A DNA stretch of 64,000 bases from Candidatus Thorarchaeota archaeon (GTDB lineage: Archaea > Asgardarchaeota > Thorarchaeia > Thorarchaeales > Thorarchaeaceae), in assembly GCA_008080745.1 (NCBI GenBank), contig SHMX01000007.1, positions 1-64,000 of the forward strand, given 5' to 3'. Below, piece by piece: positions 17,442-25,624 of this stretch. Every line of letters begins with the position of its first letter. The first letter of the stretch is position 1. A model generated the notes under the pieces. The model saw nothing but the letters and a program-made list of their open reading frames with translations. It searched no databases and had not been told where the DNA came from. Both the position numbers and the translations under genes were made by a program.

Positions 17442-18635
17442 ATGACAGTAGCAAAAGATAAAATTTCAATCGAGGGACTCACTGGAGATGCGGCTATAGC
17501 TCATGCGCTCAAGCAGTGTGACCTTGATGTATTAGCAGCATATCCCATTACGCCGCAGACGATCATTGTAGAAGATTTTCAGAAATTTGCAGCAGATGGT
17601 GAGGTACAGACTGCAGTTATTCCTGTCGAGTCTGAGCATAGTGCAATGTCAGCCTGTGTTGGTGCCTCTGCAACCGGAGCCCGTGTTGCTACAGCATCTG
17701 CATCAGCAGGACTTGCATTAATGTGGGAAATACTCTACTGTGCAGCATCTATGCGTATGCCGATTGTCTTTACTGTAGCAAATCGAGCATTGAGCGCTCC
17801 GATTAACATTCACAATGACCACTCTGATGGAATGGGGATGCGTGACAGTGGGTTTGTACAACTCTATTGTCAGAGTTCACAGGAGGCATACGACACAACT
17901 ATTATGGCCTTCAAAATCGCAGAGGACCACGATATTCTCTTACCCGTGATGGTGGGCATTGACGGTTTCATTCTCAGCCACAACGTAGAACGTGTTGAGA
18001 TGCTTCCAACCGATGTTGTCACTGATTTCTTGGGTATTCGAGAACCTGTCCAACCCCTGCATCCTGACAAGCCTATCACAATGGGTCCACTTGCTCTAAC
18101 CGATTACTACTTTGAATTCAAAGAGCAACAGGACCGCGCAATTCAAGAGGTTCCAAAGATCTACAAGAAGGTCGAAAAAGAGTTTGAAAAACTCACGGGA
18201 CGCTCTTACGGAATGATTGAGGAATACAAGACCGATGACGCTGAAATTATCATCCTTGCCATGAGTACTATGGGTGGTACAGCAAAAGCTGTTGCCGATG
18301 TACTCCGTGAGAAGGGTGAGAAAGTCGGTGTGATTCGGCTCAAGATGTTCAGACCCTTCCCTGTCGAAGAGATCTGCAAAGCAATTGGAGATGCCAAGGC
18401 TGTCATGATTTTCGAAAAGGCAATGTCCTTTGGAGCTGTGACTCACCCATTAGCAATGGAGATTCGCAGTGCACTCTATGAGGCTGAGAACAGACCAATG
18501 GTCCTAGATTTCGTTGTTGGTCTTGGTGGACGTGATGTTCCTCCAACAACATTTGTTGAAGGATATGAAAAGACAAAGAAATACCTCGAGAAAGGTGAAG
18601 CACCTCTCTATGAAACACTGGGGGTTAGAAAATAA
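17442..18635 (+). CDS. porA: Pyruvate:ferredoxin oxidoreductase, alpha subunit
   Basis: The alpha subunit (397 residues), holding the pyrimidine-binding domain and domain II of the enzyme. 'AYPITPQTIIVEDF' is the family hallmark near the N-terminus, followed by the VESEHSAMSACVGASATGAR region that packs on TPP and by a C-terminal transketolase-like domain ('VGVIRLKMFRPFPVEEI'). I chose ATG 17442 because AAGGAG lies immediately upstream and the protein then starts with the usual short lead. An in-frame Met 27 codons earlier would overlap porD and adds unrelated sequence. Its stop overlaps porB's ATG by one base. Confidence 0.95.
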   Translation: MTVAKDKISIEGLTGDAAIAHALKQCDLDVLAAYPITPQTIIVEDFQKFAADGEVQTAVIPVESEHSAMSACVGASATGARVATASASAGLALMWEILYCAASMRMPIVFTVANRALSAPINIHNDHSDGMGMRDSGFVQLYCQSSQEAYDTTIMAFKIAEDHDILLPVMVGIDGFILSHNVERVEMLPTDVVTDFLGIREPVQPLHPDKPITMGPLALTDYYFEFKEQQDRAIQEVPKIYKKVEKEFEKLTGRSYGMIEEYKTDDAEIIILAMSTMGGTAKAVADVLREKGEKVGVIRLKMFRPFPVEEICKAIGDAKAVMIFEKAMSFGAVTHPLAMEIRSALYEAENRPMVLDFVVGLGGRDVPPTTFVEGYEKTKKYLEKGEAPLYETLGVRK

Positions 18636-19591
18636 TGACTGAAGAAGCAGCAGTACGAATTAAAGACATGCTTGAGAAGGATGAGATTCTATCATCCGGG
18701 CACAGAATGTGTGCAGGATGCGCCGCTCCAACTATTGTCAAACTCATGGGCATGGCCCTACGAGGACCAACTGTAGTCTGTGAAGCAACTGGTTGTCTGG
18801 AGGTCGCAACAACAATTTACCCCTATACAGCTTGGAAGATTCCTTGGATTCACGTTGCCTTTGAAAACGCTTCAGCAGTAGCATCTGGTGTAGTAGAGGC
18901 ATACAAAGTTATGCATCAGAAGGGTCGTTTTGAACACGAACATGTTGATGTTATTGCTATTGGTGGAGATGGTGGCACCTTTGACATTGGTTTCGGCTCC
19001 CTGAGTGGCATGCTTGAAAGAGGTCATGACGTAGTTTACATGGTCTACGATAATGGTGCTTACCAGAATACTGGTATCCAGCGTTCAGGTGCAACATTAC
19101 CAGGTCAGGAAACAACTACTTCCTGGGCTGGCAAAGTATCTCCTGGAAAGGAACAACGGAAAAAACCCATCGCTGAAATCGTTGCAGCTCATAAGATTCC
19201 TTATGTTGCAACTGTAAGCCCCTATCACCGACGTGATTTCATACAGAAGTTCCGTAAAGCACTAGAGGTCGAGGGACCGGCATTTATTCATGCAATCTCT
19301 CCCTGCCCAAGAGGTTGGAGATCAGAAACTGGAAAGAGCATGGAATTAGCCAAACTAGCCGTTGAGACTGGTATTCATCCCCTCTACGAAGTCTTTGATG
19401 GTGAAGAATACAAAATGTCTGGCCCAAGTAAGCGTATCAAAGAGCTTACTCCCATTGAGGACTACATGAAACCACAGGGCCAATTCCGACACCTATTCAA
19501 AGACCCACAGTGGGAAGGCTTCAGAGAGCAGATTCAGACTTGGATCAAAGAGGACTGGGAACTGCTCAAGAAGAAGTGTGGTGTAGAATAA
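18635..19591 (+). CDS. porB: Pyruvate:ferredoxin oxidoreductase, beta subunit
   Basis: The beta subunit (318 residues) binds the TPP pyrophosphate and Mg and the catalytic-site cluster. 'GHRMCAGCAAPTIVK' carries cluster cysteines near the N-terminus, 'ATGCLEVATTIYPYTAWKIP' supplies another, and the Mg/TPP motif is GGDGGTFDIGFGSLSG with the later Asn in 'VYDNGAYQNTGIQRS'. These segments match archaeal PorB closely, supporting pyruvate as substrate. It is the last gene of the operon and is followed 12 bases after its stop by a hairpin with a T-rich tail. Confidence 0.95.
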   Translation: MTEEAAVRIKDMLEKDEILSSGHRMCAGCAAPTIVKLMGMALRGPTVVCEATGCLEVATTIYPYTAWKIPWIHVAFENASAVASGVVEAYKVMHQKGRFEHEHVDVIAIGGDGGTFDIGFGSLSGMLERGHDVVYMVYDNGAYQNTGIQRSGATLPGQETTTSWAGKVSPGKEQRKKPIAEIVAAHKIPYVATVSPYHRRDFIQKFRKALEVEGPAFIHAISPCPRGWRSETGKSMELAKLAVETGIHPLYEVFDGEEYKMSGPSKRIKELTPIEDYMKPQGQFRHLFKDPQWEGFREQIQTWIKEDWELLKKKCGVE

Positions 19592-19603
19592 CTCGATAAA
19601 TGA

Positions 19604-19639
19604 AGGAGCACTTGGTGTGCTCCTATCTTCTTATTTTTA
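19604..19639 (+). terminator. Hairpin terminator after porGDAB
   Basis: AGGAGCAC (19604-19611) and GTGCTCCT (19617-19624) form a perfect 8-bp stem with loop TTGGT, followed by a T-rich stretch ending at 19639. It lies between two convergent genes and can serve the por operon; its T-run reaches the thyX stop. Confidence 0.75.
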
Positions 19640-20263
19640 GTTTTCAATTCCAATATCATAAAACAAAAAATCAAGTTGTTCCTTTTTGATAAGATGATAC
19701 ATTTTTTGTGCCATCTCACGAATCTCAAAATCTGCTACATGCTCAGCTCTGAGCTTGAAAAAGTTACGAAGTGATCTAGCATTAATAGTCATGACAAGAT
19801 CTGTCCGTGTTTCCTGAGGTAGTTTTCTTCTAGCTATATCTGCATCGTATCCTTTCTCCAACCACTTCTCGTAGATGGCTATTTGCTGTCGGATATCTTT
19901 AATCCACTCTTCACGATCTTCTTCACTTAGATTATCAGGAATGACAAAGTCCTCCTCGGTCAAAATCCTTTCTTTTCTGTGACTCTTCTGAGTATATGAT
20001 GCCATTCTATGTCTGACAAGCTGATGAGATGCAACGCGAGAGATACTGACCCAGAACTGGAATACAATGTGTTCAAGCACACTGTCATGACCTAAACGAA
20101 TCATCTTTTCTAAGAATTCCCGTGCTCTTTCGAAGGTTATCTCTGTCACAAATTCATGATATTCATCATCATGGCGAGAAACCATTCCCGCAGCAGTTGC
20201 ATCAATAATGCTCTCCTTAGAAGGTACTCCTGACCTCGTCCATTCCACCTTCGTCATCAACAT
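19637..20263 (-). CDS. thyX: Flavin-dependent thymidylate synthase
   Basis: ThyX makes dTMP from dUMP using FAD, NADPH and methylene-tetrahydrofolate. The ThyX motif is present as RHRMASYTQKSHR (RHR-x2-S...S-x-R form), with 'GHDSVLEHIVFQFWVSISRV' before it and 'ETRTDLVMTINARSLRNFFKLR' in two contiguous parts after it, the substrate and flavin contacts. I chose ATG 20263 (208 residues) because GGATGG lies five bases upstream and a TATA-like CCTATAATTG (20314-20305) is about 45 bases before it. The longer frame back to a TTG at 20335 would begin upstream of that promoter. It is convergent with the por operon. Confidence 0.93.
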   Translation of the reverse strand: MLMTKVEWTRSGVPSKESIIDATAAGMVSRHDDEYHEFVTEITFERAREFLEKMIRLGHDSVLEHIVFQFWVSISRVASHQLVRHRMASYTQKSHRKERILTEEDFVIPDNLSEEDREEWIKDIRQQIAIYEKWLEKGYDADIARRKLPQETRTDLVMTINARSLRNFFKLRAEHVADFEIREMAQKMYHLIKKEQLDFLFYDIGIEN

Positions 20264-20304
20264 GTATTCCATCCTTTTGTTGTTGATGCTTGCATAGCAT
20301 CGTG

Positions 20305-20314
20305 CAATTATAGG
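20305..20314 (-). promoter_or_regulatory. TATA-like box for thyX
   Basis: On the minus strand CCTATAATTG gives an expected transcription start near 20284, leaving a leader of about 20 bases before the ATG at 20263. It decides between the short and long thyX starts. Confidence 0.4.
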
Positions 20315-20373
20315 TATCGAAAGAATATGGTTCAAGAAGACTTATGGACAGTAGTATACTCTAAAGAAGTATC

Positions 20374-21186
20374 ATGACCGATAATCCTCTGATTAGTCCA
20401 TCTCGTCCCCTGATCATGGGGCATCGAGGAAATCCCTCTGCAGCTCCCGAGAATACACTAGAGGCGATTAAAGCAGCTGTAGATATAGGTGTAGATTTTA
20501 TAGAGACCGATATACGGCTGACCAGTGACGACCGGATAGTTCTATTTCATGATGATACATTAGAGCGGATAACTGGCGAAGCAGATGTTGTTAGTAACTA
20601 TACCCTTGACGACCTACTATCTTTTGACATGGGTGCGCTTTATACTCCGGATGGTGAAACTTACCCTTTCAAGGATAAGGGGTATAAGATTGCAACTCTT
20701 GAGAAATCTCTGAGCATGTTTCCGGACATGAAGTTCAATTTAGATATCAAGGATGATATTGATGATTTTCCTCAGATACTGATTGATTTGCTTATTCGCC
20801 ACGGAGCAAAAAATCGTGTCGTGATTGGCTCTTTTCACTCACAACAGGTGGAACGGGTCAGAGGTATTGACTCAGAAATTATGACCTCTGCTCATCCCGG
20901 AGAGGTAAAACGTTTTGTTCTTGGAATGAAAGCACATCTTGACCGCTTTCTAGTGAAGAATCCTAGATATTTTGCATTACAAGTGCCCATGCAGAGTGGG
21001 CGAATCAAAGTGATATCAAAAAGGTTTATCGATGCTGCACATAATCGAGGTGTCGCAGTTCATGTATGGACCATAAATGAAGCGGAAACCATGAACGAAT
21101 TGATTGATTTGGGTATTGATGGTATATTTACTGATGAACCTCAGCTTCTAAAGGACATTCTATCTGATAGAGGACTCCTAACTTGA
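20374..21186 (+). CDS. Glycerophosphodiester phosphodiesterase (UgpQ-like)
   Basis: A 270-residue GDPD-family enzyme that hydrolyses glycerophosphodiesters to glycerol phosphate and an alcohol. The catalytic His/Arg is in 'GHRGNPSAAPENTLEA', the metal ligands in 'FIETDIRLTSDD', the second catalytic His in 'LFHDDTLERITG', and the C-terminal 'VHVWTINEAETMNELIDLGI' and 'DGIFTDEP' are family hallmarks. No signal peptide is present, so it is cytoplasmic. In archaea such enzymes may act in turnover of lipid headgroups with glycerol-1-phosphate backbones. It is divergent from thyX and ends just before a convergent radical SAM gene. Confidence 0.92.
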   Translation: MTDNPLISPSRPLIMGHRGNPSAAPENTLEAIKAAVDIGVDFIETDIRLTSDDRIVLFHDDTLERITGEADVVSNYTLDDLLSFDMGALYTPDGETYPFKDKGYKIATLEKSLSMFPDMKFNLDIKDDIDDFPQILIDLLIRHGAKNRVVIGSFHSQQVERVRGIDSEIMTSAHPGEVKRFVLGMKAHLDRFLVKNPRYFALQVPMQSGRIKVISKRFIDAAHNRGVAVHVWTINEAETMNELIDLGIDGIFTDEPQLLKDILSDRGLLT

Positions 21187-21189
21187 TCT

Positions 21190-22011
21190 CTAGAAGATAA
21201 CTGACCCCTTCGTATCCCAACGTGTATAGAGCTTCGCATCGGGTTGCAGAATGAGATAGCGTGGATCTGCGGTCTCCTCTGACACCATGCAATCGTCGTT
21301 CCATACAACTCCAATACCATCTGCATCATATTTCCATGCCCCCAAAGCAAGTAGTTCTAATTTTCTATATCTGGTTCGACTCTTGAATTCTGTAAGCAGT
21401 TCATCATAGACTTTCGTTGCGATATTGTCTGCTCCATAGAGTTTTTTGAATGATGCTTGGCTAGGTTTCCATACATTTACCAAGAGGTCCATAATGTAAT
21501 CAATATTATAATCATCAAACCAATTAGTCATAGCTATCGAGAGTCTTAGCACGAATCCTTTTTCTCGGATCATCGCCACCAAATTTAATGGTTCGTAGTT
21601 AGCCTTTGCAGGCACTCGCATGATTCTGATGATATCTTCTTCGTGGAGGGCGGGAACTGAGAGGGAGATTACACGAATTCCTGCCTCGTATAGTATATCC
21701 AATTTTTCCTCTGTAAGACCGACACCACTTGTCTGAATCTCAACATGAGCCATCTCTGGTGCGACTCGGTTGATAATTCCCATGACGTCTCTGATGTAGT
21801 TGATATTGATAGTTGGTTCGCCATGACTCGTAATCATAATTGCAGCAACACGGCTGGCTGCGTATCGCACTCGTTTCGCTATCTCTTGAGTCCATCTTTC
21901 ATGATTGCTCTGCCACTCAGTTCTGAAACGTGTGGCGTGTTGACGGTACACACAAAAGGGGCAATCATTCATACAACCGGCTGGAATAGTTACCTGCAGC
22001 GAACCAATCAT
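21190..22011 (-). CDS. Radical SAM protein, unknown substrate
   Basis: A 273-residue radical S-adenosylmethionine enzyme. The cluster motif C-x3-C-x2-C is CMNDCPFC near residues 13-20, a Gly-Glu-Pro motif of the SAM site follows in 'MITSHGEPTININYI', and 'HVEIQTSG' and 'VISLSVPALHEEDI' fit the TIM-barrel strands. No auxiliary cluster motif is evident at the C-terminus, so it resembles the short activase-like or modifying enzymes rather than a SPASM protein. No neighbour hints at the substrate. GGAG lies about ten bases before the ATG. Confidence 0.85.
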   Translation of the reverse strand: MIGSLQVTIPAGCMNDCPFCVYRQHATRFRTEWQSNHERWTQEIAKRVRYAASRVAAIMITSHGEPTININYIRDVMGIINRVAPEMAHVEIQTSGVGLTEEKLDILYEAGIRVISLSVPALHEEDIIRIMRVPAKANYEPLNLVAMIREKGFVLRLSIAMTNWFDDYNIDYIMDLLVNVWKPSQASFKKLYGADNIATKVYDELLTEFKSRTRYRKLELLALGAWKYDADGIGVVWNDDCMVSEETADPRYLILQPDAKLYTRWDTKGSVIF

Positions 22012-22252
22012 GACATTTTATCTCCAAAGTTCAATCCAAATTTGAAATATTCTGGAATTATCCTGTTATAGCATTATCCGGGATTTGAAAAAAACCCCAT
22101 TCTTGCTCTCGAAAAGATAACAATAGATACGAAAATTCGATTGTGTCCGAACAATGTTAATATGCTGCTACAGAGAACTTCTTTGCGCTAGTCCATGTTG
22201 ATTGTTCTTTAAGAACACGAAACGTGGAGGACCAATACTGGAGAACAAGTAT

Positions 22253-22390
22253 ATGACCTGCCCAGAGTTTAATGCGGATGAAAGCAAATGTGGCGTAGAT
22301 GGCTTCAAGTTCTATGAAGGAATGAACAAGCCATGTGATACTCCTGGAATTAACAAGGACAAGTGTCCACGTTTTGCAATGTCCGAATAA
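22253..22390 (+). CDS. 45-residue four-cysteine protein, unknown function
   Basis: A very small protein starting 'MTCPEFNADESKCG' and ending 'DKCPRFAMSE'. Its four cysteines fall at 3, 13, 28 and 38, a mirror-like C-x9-C-x14-C-x9-C spacing, with Pro after Cys3 and Cys38. GGAG lies nine bases before the ATG. The frame extends back to a TTG at 22202, but that part looks like leader. A strong hairpin 40 bases after the stop supports its being a real transcribed gene. One zinc ion or a small Fe-S site is plausible. No family recognised. Confidence 0.55.
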   Translation: MTCPEFNADESKCGVDGFKFYEGMNKPCDTPGINKDKCPRFAMSE

Positions 22391-22430
22391 ATAGTCAAGC
22401 TGCGACTGTCCGTCGTATATCAATTATTCT

Positions 22431-22468
22431 TGACTGAGTGAGACGCGGAAAGGCGCGTCGCTCAGTCA
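22431..22468 (+). terminator. Strong two-tier hairpin after the small Cys gene
   Basis: TGACTGAG (22431-22438) pairs with CTCAGTCA (22461-22468), and inside it GACGCG (22442-22447) pairs with CGCGTC (22454-22459) around a GAAAGG loop, with a small internal loop between the tiers. There is no clear T-run, only CACTTTCTAATT after it, so it may be a terminator or a 3'-end stabiliser. Confidence 0.5.
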
Positions 22469-22575
22469 CACTTTCTAATTCCCAGTAGATGTTTTCAGGT
22501 CAGAACAGGTTTTTATCAGAAGAATTTATCAGTGAGAGAAGAATGGTGAGCAAATCCCTTTTGGTGGTAAAAAGC

Positions 22576-22842
22576 ATGGTCAAGGCTTACATTTTGATCA
22601 GAACAAAGGCTGGAAAAGAGGATGACGTCCTCAAAGAGATTCTAAACCTACATGTTACCGAAGAGGCTCATAAGGTCTTTGGGCCCTATGATATTATTGC
22701 TGAGGTACGTGGAAGAGATATGGAGAGTCTTGTTGATATCATTCTTACAAAGATACGCAGAATAGATGGGATGGAAGAAACCCAGTCTCTCATGGCAATA
22801 GATGCAGAATTGGATATGATATCAACTTCACTGGGTTCCTGA
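22576..22842 (+). CDS. Stand-alone Lrp/AsnC-type ligand-binding (RAM) domain protein
   Basis: An 88-residue protein equal to the C-terminal ligand-binding domain of Lrp/AsnC regulators without a helix-turn-helix. It has the alternating pattern 'VKAYILIRTKAGKEDDVLKE', 'HKVFGPYDIIAEVRGRDME' (the Gly-x-Tyr-Asp turn is diagnostic) and 'IRRIDGMEETQSLMAI'. Such single-domain proteins bind amino acids and modulate full Lrp partners. The start is uncertain: ATG 22576 matches the family N-terminus and has GGTGG eight bases upstream, while ATG 22543 would add 11 residues. It lies 109 bases before the gelsolin-fold gene on the same strand. Confidence 0.82.
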   Translation: MVKAYILIRTKAGKEDDVLKEILNLHVTEEAHKVFGPYDIIAEVRGRDMESLVDIILTKIRRIDGMEETQSLMAIDAELDMISTSLGS

Positions 22843-22951
22843 TGTATTGAACAAAGCCTGGAAGGACATTTCTTCCGGTTTGTCGGACATTTTGTTAAAA
22901 AGGACTAAACCCAGAAAATAGTGGAACCAAGACCACTTTGGAGGTATACAC

Positions 22952-23764
22952 ATGCCAATCAAAACATTATCAAGAAGACCTTTTGCACTAATGCTAGAAG
23001 ATGACTCTGGTGAGATTGTACCAGTAAAGTTAGATCCCGCAATGGTAACCAGCGACAGAGCATTAATTGTTTTAGATGAATTTAATGACACCTGTTGGGT
23101 ATGGATTGGTCGAAATGTCAATATGCCAACTCGTATGCACGCATTACGAATGGGAAAAGGTATTCAGAAATCTGGTCACACTATTGGAGTAACTACAATT
23201 GGAATGGCCACGACACATCTCGTAGAGATGATGGAGAAGGATGCAGGAGATCCTGAAGTAGCTGGAAATATTGAACGGTTTAAGACTGCAATAGATCAAA
23301 AGTGGACCTATGAAGACGAAGTCCTTGCAACTCTATCCGACGGATCTGGACCCACAGCTCCACCTCCAGAATCATCCTCTGCAAGTTATGAGGCAACACC
23401 TGCAATCAGTGAATCTCCGCCTCCCAGCCCTGAACCAGAACCTGTAAGCACAAGGCCACCCAAACCACCGAGAAAGGAACCTGAACCTTTACGTGAAACC
23501 GTAACCACACCCACAGGTTCAGTTGGAGTAGAACAGAAAGCTGCCTATTTACTATATGCAACAGTGAGCAACGCTGAATTAGTGTACACTGAACGTATCA
23601 ATCGTGATGGCAAGACTGGCTTCAAGATTGAAGCACCAGGAATTTTTGTCGTTGAAGCCATATTAGATGGTGATGACCTCTCCATCAAACCGAGTAATTT
23701 CGGTGATAATGAAGAGGCCAGAAAGATAAAGGCCGAATACGAATCCATGATTAAGAAACTCTAA
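22952..23764 (+). CDS. Gelsolin-fold protein with proline-rich linker (Asgard cytoskeleton-type)
   Basis: A 270-residue cytoplasmic protein. Residues ~22-100 fit one gelsolin/villin (ADF-H-like) repeat: 'ALIVLDEFNDTCWVWIGRNV' is the core strand pair with the Trp-x-Trp-x-Gly seen in gelsolins, followed by 'PTRMHALRMGKG', the long helix. Residues ~133-190 are Pro/Ser/Glu-rich (PPPES, PPPSPEPEP, RPPKPPRKEP), and ~195-270 form a second small alpha/beta domain ending 'EARKIKAEYESMIKKL'. Known Asgard gelsolins bind and sever actin; this single-repeat protein could bind Asgard actin, with the proline tract as a profilin or SH3-like docking arm (inference). GGAGGT lies before the ATG. Confidence 0.75.
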   Translation: MPIKTLSRRPFALMLEDDSGEIVPVKLDPAMVTSDRALIVLDEFNDTCWVWIGRNVNMPTRMHALRMGKGIQKSGHTIGVTTIGMATTHLVEMMEKDAGDPEVAGNIERFKTAIDQKWTYEDEVLATLSDGSGPTAPPPESSSASYEATPAISESPPPSPEPEPVSTRPPKPPRKEPEPLRETVTTPTGSVGVEQKAAYLLYATVSNAELVYTERINRDGKTGFKIEAPGIFVVEAILDGDDLSIKPSNFGDNEEARKIKAEYESMIKKL

Positions 23765-23788
23765 TAACCATCTGGCACGGTCTTGGCA

Positions 23789-24565
23789 TTAGGCTCGAGG
23801 TGTTTCTACCTCGAGCGTTCTATACCAATAATCAAAATATTTCCCAAATCCTAATTTTCTATACAAATCTAAGGCAGGGGTGTTGTCACTCTCGACCTGT
23901 AAATATGCATGTTCAACTCCCAACTCCTTAGCCCATTTTGCAATGGCACAACTTGCAGCAGTAGCGCATCCCAGCCTTCTATACTCTGGATCTGTGGTTA
24001 CCGAAAAAAGTCCTACCCATTCTTTGTGCACTACTCCGAGAGCTAATGACACTATCTTTCCATCATAACTGATTTCCACAAGTAATTTGGGCTGTGAAAT
24101 TCTCTCCATAATTTTTCTTCGAATTTTCACATAATAATTTGATAGGTCGAGCATCTCTTGATATCTCTTTATCCATCGATTTGTTACATGATTTGATGTC
24201 AATACAGGAATATCTATTTGATGTTGGAGAAGATCATCTACCGCTGCAATTTCTACTTGGGTGGGCATAAGAATGGTGAAACCTCTTGCCTTTAGTGCCT
24301 CATCAAGATTAGGCGGTTGTGTGAAATTGGTCAGTTGAAATTGCGGTGTGATCTTCCTCCTTTTGTAGAATGATATCGCATAGTCAATTGCCTTTTCTAC
24401 TTCGGTAGGCGGAGGATTTTCTGGAAATACACTATTAGCTCTACTAGTGATTCCATGGTTTGCACGTAATTGCCACCCGCCATATTGTTCGATTTCTTTA
24501 GCAGGCCAAGCATCAGCTGCTATCCTCTGAAGTTTCCGCTTACTCTCTAGAGACAGCCTACTCAC
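23789..24565 (-). CDS. GNAT-family N-acetyltransferase
   Basis: A 258-residue GNAT protein. The C-terminal half carries the acetyl-CoA site: 'GLFSVTTDPEYRRLGCATAA' (motif A; RRLGCA is a variant of the usual R/Q-x2-G-x-G/A loop) and 'HAYLQVESDNTPALDLYRKL' with 'GFGKYFDYWYRT' (motif B). The N-terminal half ('WQLRANHGITSRANSVFPEN') matches GNATs that have a degenerate first acetyltransferase domain. The substrate is unknown. The start is a GTG (24565) with no clear ribosome site; no internal Met suits. Its last codons form the terminator hairpin shared with the gelsolin-fold gene. Confidence 0.87.
   Translation of the reverse strand: MSRLSLESKRKLQRIAADAWPAKEIEQYGGWQLRANHGITSRANSVFPENPPPTEVEKAIDYAISFYKRRKITPQFQLTNFTQPPNLDEALKARGFTILMPTQVEIAAVDDLLQHQIDIPVLTSNHVTNRWIKRYQEMLDLSNYYVKIRRKIMERISQPKLLVEISYDGKIVSLALGVVHKEWVGLFSVTTDPEYRRLGCATAASCAIAKWAKELGVEHAYLQVESDNTPALDLYRKLGFGKYFDYWYRTLEVETPRA
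23793..23816. terminator. Perfect 9-bp palindromic hairpin between convergent genes
   Basis: GCTCGAGGT (23793-23801) and ACCTCGAGC (23808-23816) enclose a 6-base loop. It lies 28 bases after the gelsolin-fold stop and within the last codons of the convergent acetyltransferase gene, so it can act as a shared terminator for both directions. Confidence 0.6.
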
Positions 24566-24682
24566 CTATATTGTCTGCGAGCATATGTGATTTAGAATTA
24601 TCTCTCTAAGTAAAACTGGTATTCGATAACATTCTTCAGTGGTATAGTTTCCAAAAGTATCACCCCTGGAGTGAATCAAGAT

Positions 24683-25624
24683 ATGAGTCATGTGCGCTGG
24701 AATCCAATGCTGGGTGAATGGGTTATTGTAACCCCGAAACGTGCGAGTCGACCATTTCAAAAAAAGGACCATCAATGCCCTTTTTGTCCCGGACAAGAAG
24801 AAACCAAGGGGGATTGGAGAGTCCTCACATTAGAGAATCGCTTTCCTGCATTATCCCCTGACGTTGGCCCTGTTCCTCTTGATGGAGATATTGTGATGGA
24901 GGCACCAGCTTTTGGAATCTGTAAGGTAATAATAACTTCTCCAGAACATGATAACCAAATCGAGAATATGCCTGATGAACAACTTGAACTCATCATGAAA
25001 GAGTATCTCAGGGTCTTCAAGGAACTTGACAAAACGAAGGGAATTGAATATGTGTTCCAATTTGAAAACCGAGGTAAAGCTATTGGTGTAAGTCTCAATC
25101 ATCCTCATGCCCAGGTCTATGCAATGCCTTTCATTCCACCCCGAATTAGCCGAGAGATTACCCAAGCGAGAAAAATATGGGAACGGGAAGATGAATGCAT
25201 GGTATGTCAGATTATCGAAAACGAACAAAAATCTGCAACCTCTCGCATCATCAAAAAGAGCGAGAATTTCATATCTGTTGTACCATTCTTTGCCCGTCTT
25301 CCTTACGAGGTCCATATCTATCCTCTATCTCATGCTTCCAGCCTCGCAGAATTAGAGGGACAATTATTGGAACTTGGAAGGATGATTCAGGATATTGCAA
25401 GACGGTATGATGCAGTCTTTGACGAAAATGCATACATTATGGCTTTTCATACCCGTCCCTCTTCAGGTACACACCCCTATTGGCATTTTCATATTGAATT
25501 CTACCCACCTTGGCGAGATAAATCTAGAATCAAATATTTGGGTGGTGTTGAAACCGGGAGTTTTACTTACACCAATGATAGCTCTCCAGAGGAAATAGCA
25601 AAGGAGCTTCAGGAGGCATTATGA
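24683..25624 (+). CDS. galT: Galactose-1-phosphate uridylyltransferase
   Basis: GalT swaps UMP between UDP-glucose and galactose-1-phosphate in the Leloir pathway. The active site H-P-H is in 'LNHPHAQVYAMPF' (His at ~138 and 140), and a zinc-type CPFCPG motif is at the N-terminus. The late 'YWHFHIEFYPPWR' supplies the usual histidines. I chose ATG 24683 (313 residues, MSHVRWNPMLGEWV) because GGAGTGA (24668-24674) lies eight bases upstream; the upstream GTG at 24671 falls inside that site. Its stop overlaps the galactokinase start, so the two are coupled. No galE or mutarotase is present in the window. Confidence 0.93.
   Translation: MSHVRWNPMLGEWVIVTPKRASRPFQKKDHQCPFCPGQEETKGDWRVLTLENRFPALSPDVGPVPLDGDIVMEAPAFGICKVIITSPEHDNQIENMPDEQLELIMKEYLRVFKELDKTKGIEYVFQFENRGKAIGVSLNHPHAQVYAMPFIPPRISREITQARKIWEREDECMVCQIIENEQKSATSRIIKKSENFISVVPFFARLPYEVHIYPLSHASSLAELEGQLLELGRMIQDIARRYDAVFDENAYIMAFHTRPSSGTHPYWHFHIEFYPPWRDKSRIKYLGGVETGSFTYTNDSSPEEIAKELQEAL

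Noticed and set aside
20264-20335. Longer thyX start at a TTG
   Set aside because: It would begin before the TATA-like box, and the extra residues do not look like ThyX.
22060-22200. Search for a tRNA or small RNA in the gap before the small Cys gene
   Set aside because: No cloverleaf arms, T-arm GTTC box or strong hairpin were found there; only a weak GGG/CCC pair is present.
24772-25410. Frames of 71-154 codons in other phases across galT
   Set aside because: They are shadows of the galT coding sequence, which has the H-P-H active site and a ribosome site.
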